Shown piece by piece: positions 55,512 through 64,000 of a stretch of DNA of 64,000 nt; positions within the stretch are counted from its first letter, which is position 1, and each line of letters opens with the position of its first letter. The stretch spans positions 216,224,255 through 216,288,254 of the forward strand of contig CM022303.1 in NCBI GenBank assembly GCA_011799875.1. Direction: 5' to 3'. This DNA is from Thinopyrum elongatum. Taxonomy: Eukaryota; Streptophyta; Magnoliopsida; Poales; Poaceae. The notes beneath the pieces are model-generated. The model ran no database searches and had not been told where the DNA came from. It was given only the letters and a program-made list of their open reading frames with translations. The translations under genes were made by a program, and so were the position numbers.

Positions 55512-56932
55512 AGCACCCCCCTTGAGCATGCCTATATCACCTATTCTCTTCTCTCTTGTGCTTGCATTAGAATTGCTGTTGTTACTGCTTTACCTATCCT
55601 AATGCATGACCTGATTTTGTAACCTGCTTTTGATAATTACTTGCTTATCCTAAACTGCTTAGAATAGGCTGGTTAGTGAACCCCAGTGACCCCCACTTGT
55701 CCCAGTTGCCCCCGTTGGATCATCGGAAGACTCGACGACCAGGCCCCAGCACCGCACATCACCCCCTTAGTTGTACGACACTGCAGTGTTACTATCGAGT
55801 GCCGAGGGTGATACCTCGTATAGCACTTCTGATGTTAACTATGTAGAGTAGCTATTTGGTCGTAGTCATCAAGGGTGATTCCTCCTTCACCACACCCGAT
55901 AACGACGCTGTCGTGCAACACCTCAAGTGTGAACCCATCGAGAGTGATTCCTCTGAGTTCACCTTAACGGATACATCGAGTAGGAATCCAATGAGGGTGA
56001 TACCTCAGATTCCCCTGATGTTATGGACACACGGATACTTGGACTTTACATCTGCTACTTGGAAAGTCGGGTCGACCCTGAGGGGTACCTGAGTGAGCAT
56101 AAGATGCGAGTGTTGTGGAGACGGGTTGATCTGGAGGGTGCCCATGAGATAAATACGAGGCGTGTCCGGGCATTCTTAGCCCTTACCGCAAGTCCTCAAG
56201 ATGGGGCGACGGGGTCACATCGATCGTGAGTCTCTTCTCATTACCGCACAACCCCAATACACTAACGATTTGGATATTTGATCCAAGTGGGCCTCTGGCC
56301 CGATAGCACTAACCATCACGTGGGAACAGTTATGGGCACTCTGCGTCGTATACATCAGCCGAAGCTTAATAGACGTCAGCGACTGAGCGGCACACGCTGG
56401 GTTGGACTGGGAACGCAACTGCGCTTGTATTAAGGGGTTGCGGCGTATCATTTGGCCGAGGCCGGGCATGACCCAGAAAAGTGTGTCCGGCCGGAGTTAA
56501 TCAAGCGTGGTGGTTAAGTTGGTGCACCCCTGCAGGGAAGAAAACATCTATGCATAGCCGGATCCTCGGTAACAGACGCTCGGAGTTGTATCCCGATCGA
56601 TACAACTAGAACTGGATAGAAATGGATACTAGGGCTCTGGGATTGCTTTCTCGCAGGGAGTCGAGGAAGGATCTCTGGGCGAGGTTGATACTGATTACTG
56701 CTACTACTTTATACTGTACTAATCTACACTCTTCTAATGCTGCAAGACCGCTGAAGATGCTAGTCTTCGATAGGACTAGGCCTTCTCTTTATTCTGGCAT
56801 TTCTGCAGCCCAGTCCACATATACAACCTTTCTTTGATAATATTGCATATGTAGTGCAGATCCTTGCTTGCTGAGTACTTTGGATGAGTACTCACGGTTG
56901 CTTTGCTTCCTCTTTTTCCCCATATCCGTTTG

Positions 56933-57037
56933 ATGCAACCAGATGAGGGAGTCCTAGAGCCAGCTGCCCCCGCCGCCGACTACTACTACCACCCCGAGGG
57001 TGGTTACTACTTCGAGTTGGCTGACGACCAGGAGTAG
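56933..57037 (+). CDS. Small Tyr/acidic ORF inside the solo LTR
   Basis: Thirty-four codons: MQPDEGVLEPAAPAAD, then YYYHPEGGYYFELADDQE and TAG at 57035. The Tyr-Tyr-Tyr and Gly-Gly-Tyr-Tyr clusters and acidic ends look selected, unlike the surrounding LTR. Such ORFs inside gypsy LTRs recur in grass genomes as I recall. It may be the last exon of a spliced LTR transcript that also uses 55419-55511. Function unknown. Confidence 0.35.
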   Translation: MQPDEGVLEPAAPAADYYYHPEGGYYFELADDQE

Positions 57038-58609
57038 GTTCGGAGGGTCCCAGGCAGGAGGCCTGCGCCTTTTCGATCATAGTGTTTTTTTGCCCCACCT
57101 TTTAAAGGCCTATCTGTATTATCTTTTATATATGTACTCAGATATCTGATGCTTCCGCTGACGCTTGTAAGCAAGCTTATGTATTCGAGCCCTCGAGGCC
57201 CCTGGCTTGTAATATAAAGCTTGTATTATTTTAATTTGTGTCTAGAGTTGTGTTGTGATATCTTCAAGTGAGTCCTTAGGCTTGATCGTGTGCATTTGCG
57301 TGTATGATTAGTGCATGATTAAGCCGGGGGTGTCACAATTTGGTGAGTCAAATATGTCGTAGGAGTTGGATGACACAAGTGCAAGACCGACAACACCTTC
57401 ATCTTGAGTATATTCGGAGTCAGAGTGATAACTTCTCTCGGAGTAGTTGTCGGAGTGGAAACCGGATACCCATTCACCAACATGAGCTTGATGTCTTCGT
57501 CTTGTGTAGCTCTTTGATGACTTGTCCTTCCTTTCTGAATCCTTGCTTCTACGAGAGGGTCTTCGTTCATAACGATCATCTCTACTCCTTCTCTCTCTTG
57601 GTGGTGATTCGTCTCTTTTACTTCTCCTTTTAGGTGAATCTTCTCTTTTCTTGTAGGGAGCCGTACACTCATTGGAGTAGTGTTCGGGTCTTCCACAATT
57701 GTAGCAATTGCGATCACGACTAGAAGATCTTTTGTCATTGTAGGACCTTGACTTGGAACTTCTCTCTTTGCTTCTGTTCTTGTAGAATTTGTTGAAGTTC
57801 TTCACCATTAAGCTCAATTCTTCATTGAAGACTTGTTTCCTAGTTGATGTTGTAGGAGCATCACATGAAGCTTTGTAAGCACCACTTGACTTGTCGTGGA
57901 GCTCTTCCTTATCCTTGAGTGACATCTCATGAGCAACAATTCTACCAATGACTTCCGTTGGCTTGAGATCTTTGTAGTTGGGCATCATTTGGATCAAGGT
58001 GCACACGGTATCATATTTTCCATCCAAGGCTCTTAGGATCTTCTTGATGATGAATTTGTCGATCATCTCTTCGCTTCCTAAGCCGGCAATCTCATTTGTG
58101 ATGAGAGCAAGCCTAGAGTACATCTCAGTGACTCCTTCACCATCCTTCATTTTGAACTTGTCAAGTTGACTTTGAAGCACATCCAATTTGGATTCCTTGA
58201 CAGACTCGGTACCTTCATGCATATCAACCAAACTATCCCAAATTTCCTTTGCATTCTCAAGATGGCTGATTTTCTTGAATTCTTCGGGGCACAATCCGTT
58301 GAAGAGAATATCGAAGCTTGAGCATTGTATTGCAGCATCTTCATTTCTTCCGTTGTCGCTTCACTATCCGGTTCTTTTCCATCCTCGAAGAAATCACCTT
58401 GCAAGCCAATACGCACAACAGCCCAAAAGGCGAGGTTATGACCAAGAATATGCATTTTCATCTTATGCTTCCAACTAGCAAAATTTGTACCATCAAAATA
58501 AGGACCTCTACAGTGGTAATTTCCCTCGCTAGACACCATACTCTCCTAGGTTGTGAAACCAAGGCTATGATCACCAATGCTATGGAAATCAAGGCAAATG
58601 GAGACCAAA

Positions 58610-58622
58610 GCTCTGATACCCC
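58610..58622 (-). promoter_or_regulatory. Primer-binding site of copia element A (initiator tRNA-Met)
   Basis: The minus strand reads GGGGTATCAGAGC directly after the LTR end at 58624. The GGTATCAGAGC core complements initiator tRNA-Met, with an imperfect first position. Confidence 0.75.
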
Positions 58623-58623
58623 T

Positions 58624-60208
58624 TGTAGGATCGAAAGTAGGTCTAGAGGGGGGGGGGGGGTGATTAGACTAGTTGACCAAATAAAAATCTAGCCTTTTCC
58701 CAATTTTAATTGTTGGTAGATTTTAGAAACTAGTACAAGTCAAGCAATCAACCTACACATGCAATTCTAAGAGTATAGCAGCGGAAAGTAAACATTGCAT
58801 ATGAAGGTAAAGGGAAGGGTTTGGAGAAGGCAAACGCAATGTAGACACGGAGATTTTTGGCGTGGTTCCGATAGGTGGTGCTATTGTACATCCACGTTGA
58901 TGGAGACTTCAATCCACGAAGGGTAACGGCTGCGCGAGTCCACGGAGGGCTCCACCCATGAAGGGTCCACGAAGAAGCAACCTTGTCTATCCCACCATGG
59001 CCATCGCCCACGAAGGACTTGCCTCACTCGGGTAGATCTTCACGAAGTAGGCGATCTCCTTGCCCTTACAAACTTCTTGGTTCAACTCCACAATCTTGTC
59101 GGAGGCTCCCAAGCGACACCTAACCAATCTAGGAGACACCACTCTCCAAAAGGTAATAAATGGTATGTTGATGATGAATTCCTTGCTCTTGTGCTTCAAA
59201 TGATAGTCTCCCCAACACTCAACTCTCTCTCACATATTTGGCTATGGTGGAAAGATGATTTAAGTGGAAACCAACTTGGGGAAGGCTAGAGATCAAGATT
59301 CTTATGGTAGGATTGTAATATCTTGGTCTCAACACAAGAGTAGGAGGTTCTCTCTCAGAAAATGAGTAGTGGAAGTGTAGGCACGTTCTGATGGCTCTCT
59401 CTTGAATGGAGAAGCGGGTGGAGGGGTATATATAGCCTCCACCCAAAATCCAACCGTTATACACATTTGACTCAACCCGGTCAGACCGAATAGAAGAACT
59501 CGGTGAGACCGATTCAGTTCAAAATGTGAACATTAGGAATCTCGGTGGGACCGACTGGAACAACTCGGTGGACCGATGTGCAAGGGCTAGGGCAAAACCT
59601 CATCTCGGTGAAGCCGATTTCATGAACTCGATGAGACCAATTTCAAAAAAGAGCAAATAGAGAGTTGGTCAAGCAAACTCGATGGGACCGATCGCTCATT
59701 TCGGCGAGACCAAAATGTTAGAAAGGGAAACAGAGAGTTTGCAGGGCCATCTCGGTGAGACCGAGATCCGTATCAGTGTGACCGAATCGTTTAGGGTTTC
59801 TGGCAGTGGCTATGTCAACTGAACTCGGTGGCGCCGGATAGATCAAATCGGTAGGGCCGAGTTTGACTTGGAGTTTTGGACATATGTGGAAATGAGAAAG
59901 TGGCTGAGGGTTTTGGTGCAATATCACTAAGCTCTTTAAGCAAGTCGACAATTTAGCAACACCTCATCCCCTTTTAATAGTATTGGCTTTCCTATGGACT
60001 CAATGTGATCTTGGATCACTAAAATATAAATGAAGAGTCTTGAGCTTTTGCCAATATGTGTCCTTAGCATTTTGAGGGGTCCACATCTCTAGTCCATGCC
60101 ATGCCAATCATTGAACTTTCTGAAATATTCAACTTGAATGGATATTAGTTCAATGAGCTATATGTTGTTATGAATTACCAAAACCACCCGGGGATTAGTT
60201 GCACTTTC
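58624..60208 (-). repeat. Copia LTR shared by elements A and B
   Basis: 1585 bp, minus strand TGAAAGTGCAACTAATCC...CGATCCTACA. On its left is a primer site (so it is a 5' LTR for A), and on its right a polypurine tract (so it is a 3' LTR for B). TATA box CTATATATA at 59427-59435. Exact dyads at 59500, 59542 and 59752, plus near matches. Confidence 0.85.
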
Positions 60209-60224
60209 AATCTCCCTCTTTTTG
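60209..60224 (-). promoter_or_regulatory. Polypurine tract of copia element B
   Basis: The minus strand reads AAAAAGAGGGAGAT directly before the LTR start TGAAAGTGC. Element A has lost this tract at its own 3' LTR. Confidence 0.75.
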
Positions 60225-60733
60225 GTAATTGATGACAACATATATGTCAAAGCTTCGACAAATGATAATATGAATGAAATACATTGTCGCTTTGAGAAGT
60301 ATGTGATAAGTAAGAGCTCCCCCTAAATTTGTTCATTATTTATAATTTGCTTTTGAATGCAAATGCACAATCGATTAGGATCATGGGTCACTCTTCCATG
60401 TCACATACATCTTGGTGGAGCGCTCAAAATGATAAGAGTTAAATAACATGCACTCATCACCAAGCGTACAAGTGATTGATCATACACAAATATCATAGAT
60501 ATAATTATGAAAGCACACATTAAGGCATAGTATGATCAAACACATGATCACAAGTATCTCACGAGCATAACACAAATAGTAGCATAGGAATCAAACAACC
60601 AAATGATCAAAGTAGCAAGAGAGGTAAATAAAAGGCAAAACACTCTCTCTCGAAGCCTATGATCTATACACTTTCTCCCCCTTTGGCAACAAGTTACCAA
60701 AAAGTTTGAAAACATATAGTGCTATGCGGCACT
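60225..60733 (-). other. AT-rich 3' leader of element B
   Basis: No gene seen between the accessory ORF stop and the polypurine tract. Confidence 0.5.
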
Positions 60734-62921
60734 CTAGGCACGATCTCCGGGAACTCCTGAAGGAGTCTTCTGGCTTGTCGCTCCAGTGTGCGTAGATGGT
60801 GTGGAGAGGAGGGCATCTACAAAAGCTTCTGAGGAAGTCTGTGGAGCTGGAGGGGTTGACACTGGAGGTACAACCGTGGCAGTTGCTGCAGGTGCTGAAG
60901 TAGTAGTCCTGGTGTCTGTGACAACTGGCACTGCTGATGATCTTTGTGCCCTTGGCACTCTATGGAAAGTATCTGTAGTAGGTCTATCCTCCCTGTCCTC
61001 AGCTTCTTCTTGGAGCTTCTCCACAATGGTCTGTATCTTAGTGACCTTCACATCTAGATCATGAAATTTAATCTCAATGATCCTCTCAAGACTTTCTTGA
61101 TTTTGAGTCAGGGTGGCCAAGCCCTTCTCAATTCTCACTGTAGCCTCAAGCATATAACTGAGTTGATCTTGCTTGGTCTTGAGCATCACTATGGAGGCAT
61201 CTGGTGCACTTTTTGCCTTCGCTGCTTTTGCAGCCTTTGCTTTCTCTCTCTTCTCCTGGGCTTCTGCACTAGTAGGATGGGATGCATCCATGACAACCTC
61301 GTTGTCCTCAAAATCTGGCCTCAGGGGAAGATGCTCTCTATCAAGAAGATATGTCCCGGTTCCCATCTTGGAATTGACCAACATTTGAATGTGAGGGGCA
61401 TATCCACATGATCTCCTTTGATCAGCAGCTGTTCTCTTCACAGTCTCAACAATCAAGCTCATCACTTTAAATTTCTGAGGTACATCAAACATGTGAAGCA
61501 AATTGATTGAGTGACCACGGATCATTCTATGATCTCCTGACTTGGGCAAAAGAGTGTGCCTTAATATGGTGTTGATAGTGGTCAAACCAGACAGCAGATA
61601 GTATATTGATCCAAGCTTGTGTGTCTCCAGGGCATCATCAGAAATAGTCTTGTACATGTTGGCCATGGAGTTATGATCCTTCCTAGGCTTGGCATATACA
61701 TCAGTGTCATTCTCCTCTTCCTTTGGGGCATTGATCAGCTTGGCCCATTCTGAGATAGTAGATTGATACCTTGTACCTTCAGTCATCCAGACAATCTTTC
61801 CATCAGGGTAGAAGTGAGCAGTAGAATAGAATTGCATGATCATCTCATCGTTCCACTTAGTCAACTTCTGAGCAACAAACTTGTCCAGACCATTCATTGT
61901 AAAGCTCTCATGCACACCTGGGAAATAGTCCTCATTTTCATCAATGTATTTCCAGTCAACCCACTTCATGTCACATACTATGGGCTTCTTGTCCAAAAGG
62001 ACAATCTCATAGAAATCTTACTGTTCCTTGGTGTGAAAGCGGTAGTCTACAGCAGTTCTCCTCCTACTGGCATAGGGATCAGTCTGTCTCCAAAGTCTCA
62101 GACCTGCATCCTTTCTCAGCTTCATATTTTCTGCCACAGGATGATCATCACTATGATCTGGAATCTTGGGTTTCAACTTTCTGAGCACTAGAGACTCTTC
62201 TTCTTCTTGAGCTTCAGGCACTGGGGCCTTATTCTTTTCAGCAGCAGGGATGTTCCTAGTTGATCTCTTGGGTGCAGATGGTTTTGGAGCTTGAGCTTGA
62301 GCTGGAGGCTTGGGGGCAGACTTGGGCTTAGATGGCAGCCCCAGTCCTTATGGCATCCCCCATAAGCTTCTGAGTCTTTGCAGGAGGTGCAACAGGCTCT
62401 TCCTCCTCCTCATCTTCTTCATCAGAATCTCTCATCATAGAAGGTTTGCCAATGACTCTGGCAATGGTCTTTTTGACTCTCTCCTTCCTCTTCTTCTCTT
62501 TTCTAGCACCACTTGTTGGCTGTGCTTGCTCTTGAGCAACAGAGGATTGCCTAGCTTTAGACATTGGAGCTCTCTTAGCAGGAGCTTTCTTGGGCATTCC
62601 AGGCTTGGTTGCAGTAGCAGCATACTCTTTCTTGAGTACTTTCTTCTTAGAGGTCACCTCCTCCTCAACAACAAAGTCCTCATCCTCAGATTCAGATGTT
62701 CTCTTCTTCCTTGTCTTGGTTGCTGCCTTAGGAAAGTTGCTGGGAGTGCTTTTGCTCCACTCATCATAGCTGCTTGAGGGACTAGAGCCCTCACTGAGGT
62801 TGACCTGCTCTTCAGATTTGTTCTGACTATCACTGCCCTCTGACATTGCTGAAACTGACCCTGTGAATAGTTGGGTATAGATAGAGTGGATGAGCATCAC
62901 AAAGTGCAGCTTATTTTGCAA
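60734..62921 (-). pseudogene. Accessory ORF of the SIRE/Maximus-like element ('putative plant transposon protein'), two lesions
   Basis: Read on the minus strand from about 62921 (or the inner MSEGSDSQNKSEEQV). Order: acidic Ser-rich start; basic Lys/Arg-rich stretch (KKAPAKRAPMSKAR, RKEKKRKERVKK); acidic run (DSDEEDEEEEE); a Pro/Lys linker; then a globular part (VDWKYIDENEDYFPGVHES, MQFYSTAHFYPDGKIVWMTEG, TILRHTLLPKSGDH) resembling the 'putative plant transposon protein' domain; then a helical, coiled-coil-like stretch (KTKQDQLSYMLEATVRIEKG) and a Thr/Pro/Ala-rich tail. SIRE-lineage elements carry an extra ORF between pol and the 3' LTR, sometimes called envelope-like; its role is unproven. 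The frame shifts near 62335 and a TAA lies at 62018-62020. Confidence 0.65.
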
Positions 62922-64000
62922 AAATATTGAGACAAAAACTTAATTTTAGTTTTCTGCAGAAAGCATTTCGGAGCTACCGATTTGACAAACTCAGTGACAC
63001 TAAAGCACTAACAAAGTCTAAACACACAATTTTGGTCAGACCAAAATGTAGTTCGGTGACTCCGAGATGCTAGGGTTTCACAGATAAATTGATTTCGGTC
63101 GCATCGATCAGTACACTTCGGTCAGACCGAGTTGTACTTGTGCAATGGCCAGGGCCAATCGGTGTGACCGAGATCCTCAGATCGGTCGGTCCGAGATGAG
63201 TTCGGCGGAAACCTAACTCTAAGTTTTTGCAACAAATCTATTCTAAGGAATTCTTTTGGTGGATAGATCAATCTCATGCGTGGGAAGAACATAGGCATTA
63301 TACTTTGTGCAAGAATCAGAGTTATGGAAAGCACAAAGGGTCAAATCCGTACCCTAACTTGGTGACGGATTTGCTACGGTGGCAACGGTGGTGAGAATTC
63401 CGTTGACGACGGTGGGGACCAGTGACAGGGGATCACTGGCGACGACGGCGATGATCCGGAGACCAGGGCGGCAGTGCTGGGGCGCGGGCTCGTGCGGTTG
63501 AAGTGATTTTCAACTGTACGGGTACGCAGAGTATAAATACCCAGACGCTGTCAGTGTGACCGAGTGGAACTACTCAGTGGCACCGAGATGCAAAACTACT
63601 AGCAGTTGCTGCAACTCGGTGTGACCGAATGGTTCTAATCAGTTGCACCGAGATTGAAAACCTAGATCAACTTAATGATTTTGGTGAGACCGAATAGGAG
63701 TGAGTTGGTCTAACCAAAAGGCATTAAGAGGTTTTGGAAGTTAAGCCCTTGACGGATCGGTGGCTCCGAGTGCTCCTCACCCGGAGGGTCCGAATTCGAC
63801 TTGTTCAAAATTTGTGATGTAGCATGAATAGAGTTTGAGACGAGAAAAAGCATAGATAGCTAGAGGGAGTACTTAGGCATTCTTGTCCATCCATTTGGCA
63901 AAAAAAAACCAAACAATCAAAGCAACAAATGGATGTCCTCGAATGGAGAAAATTATGCAACCAACATGCTCACACAATAAGATGGCAAATAAAACATGTG
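62922..64000 (-). other. Dyad-rich noncoding DNA of element B
   Basis: Counterpart of 42540-42672 plus 50774-51720. Exact dyads at 63118 and 63159, plus many near copies to 63790. A TATA-like ataaatac occurs on the plus strand near 63532 in both copies. No ORF of note. Confidence 0.55.

Larger units (their letters stand above)
53296..57337 (+). mobile_element. Solo LTR (4042 bp) inserted in the copia gag gene
   Basis: TGTAACACCCC...GGGTGTCACA with a perfect 5-bp TSD ATTTG on both sides (53291-53295 and 57338-57342). No internal domain is present, the expected product of recombination between two LTRs of a full element. The middle (53800-54730) is GC-rich. The 3' third has a conserved-looking small ORF and a TATA-poor, T-rich end. 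The gag frame on both sides rejoins when the LTR and one TSD are removed. It is not the same family as the 19943-24014 LTR, though similar in length and in the GTGTCACA end. Confidence 0.9.
52307..58539 (-). pseudogene. Copia gag gene, split by a solo LTR and a frameshift
   Basis: Read on the minus strand from the ATG at 58539 (MVSSEGNYHCRGPYFDGTNF, FASWKHKMKMHILG: the usual copia gag opening). The frame shifts near 58316 by what looks like one lost base. From 58294 it runs on through EIWDSLVDMHEG (UBN2-type gag helix), YSRLALITNEIAGLG, and a CCHC knuckle CYNCGRPEHYSNEC at about 57665-57706, followed by an Arg/Ser-rich tail. It is interrupted at 57338 by the solo LTR and resumes in the same frame at 53290 (KISHREYVEFNSDEDDLLGDDD), with a helical stretch (KEIERLTKELNTLKLAHETTL), ending WIPKKKN at 52307. 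The product would package element RNA. No pol frame follows. Confidence 0.8.
40631..60208 (-). mobile_element. Copia (SIRE/Maximus-like) element A, pol-less, with two nested insertions
   Basis: In minus orientation: 5' LTR (60208 to 58624), initiator-Met primer site, gag (58539 to 52307), a noncoding stretch, a fragment of the downstream ORF, and a 3' LTR (42207 to 40631). No pol is seen between gag and the later region. A gypsy element (42673-50773) and a solo LTR (53296-57337) are nested inside. The 3' LTR lacks the polypurine tract and ~2.4 kb found before the other LTR (60209-62640), so a deletion lies at 42208-42240. The outer 5 bp (taaca at left, atctc at right) do not match, because the right LTR is shared with element B. 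Confidence 0.75.
60209..64000 (-). mobile_element. Copia element B, 3' part, continuing past the window
   Basis: In minus sense: noncoding dyad-rich DNA (64000-62922), a large accessory ORF (62921-60734), about 500 bp of AT-rich DNA, a polypurine tract, then the shared LTR. Sequence 62646-64000 matches element A (42246-42672 plus 50774-51720). Its 5' end, gag and outer LTR would lie to the right of the window. Confidence 0.75.

Overview
The window is intergenic, transposon-dominated nuclear DNA of a large-genome grass. The repeat families point to the Triticeae (wheat, Aegilops or barley). The evidence is nested LTR retrotransposons with target-site duplications (TSDs), CACTA DNA transposons with captured gene pieces, Stowaway MITEs, and spliced plant-type genes in decay. 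I see no rRNA, tRNA, CRISPR or prokaryotic feature. Family names such as Sabrina, Maximus, SIRE, Tat and LARD are recalled from TE literature and were not checked by search.

Layout. (1) 1-5018: the 3' part of an Athila-type gypsy element with a truncated 3' LTR. (2) 5019-8000: the right part of a CACTA element carrying the 3' end of a gene with a SUMO-interacting-like tail and a small, apparently intact three-exon B3-domain gene. (3) 8001-10739: AT-rich decayed sequence. (4) 10740-16271: the left part of a second CACTA element. Its cargo is a broken Werner-type exonuclease gene, two broken GC-rich genes, and a second copy of the SIM gene, which is cut by a Harbinger-like end. (5) 17168-24014: a minus-strand element without visible coding, with a ~4.07 kb LTR (LARD-like). 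(6) 24405-28129: a minus-strand multi-exon gene of unknown function. (7) 29527-36874: a complete minus-strand element (929 bp LTRs, TSD CGCAC) that carries a multi-exon gene on the opposite strand; it lies in a ~0.95 kb tandem duplication. (8) 39063-40155: an F-box pseudogene. (9) 40631-64000: a SIRE/Maximus-like copia array in minus orientation (LTR - internal - shared LTR - internal). It is interrupted by a complete Athila-type element (42673-50773, TSD GTGAC) and by a 4.04 kb solo LTR (53296-57337, TSD ATTTG) inside gag.

Order of events. The copia array came first; the gypsy element and the solo LTR entered later. The two LTRs of the nested gypsy element differ by about 2.5 percent in the stretch I compared by eye, against about 6 percent for the element at 29527. 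The most unusual signal is a dyad, TCGGT-N3-ACCGA, repeated many times in the copia LTRs and in the noncoding DNA beside the element's second ORF. Other notable patterns are internal copies of the gypsy polypurine tract, a strict 155-bp periodicity inside the 4 kb LTR, and the B3 gene, which looks open across three exons inside a CACTA element. No element here has a visible pol gene, so all would need enzymes supplied from elsewhere to move.
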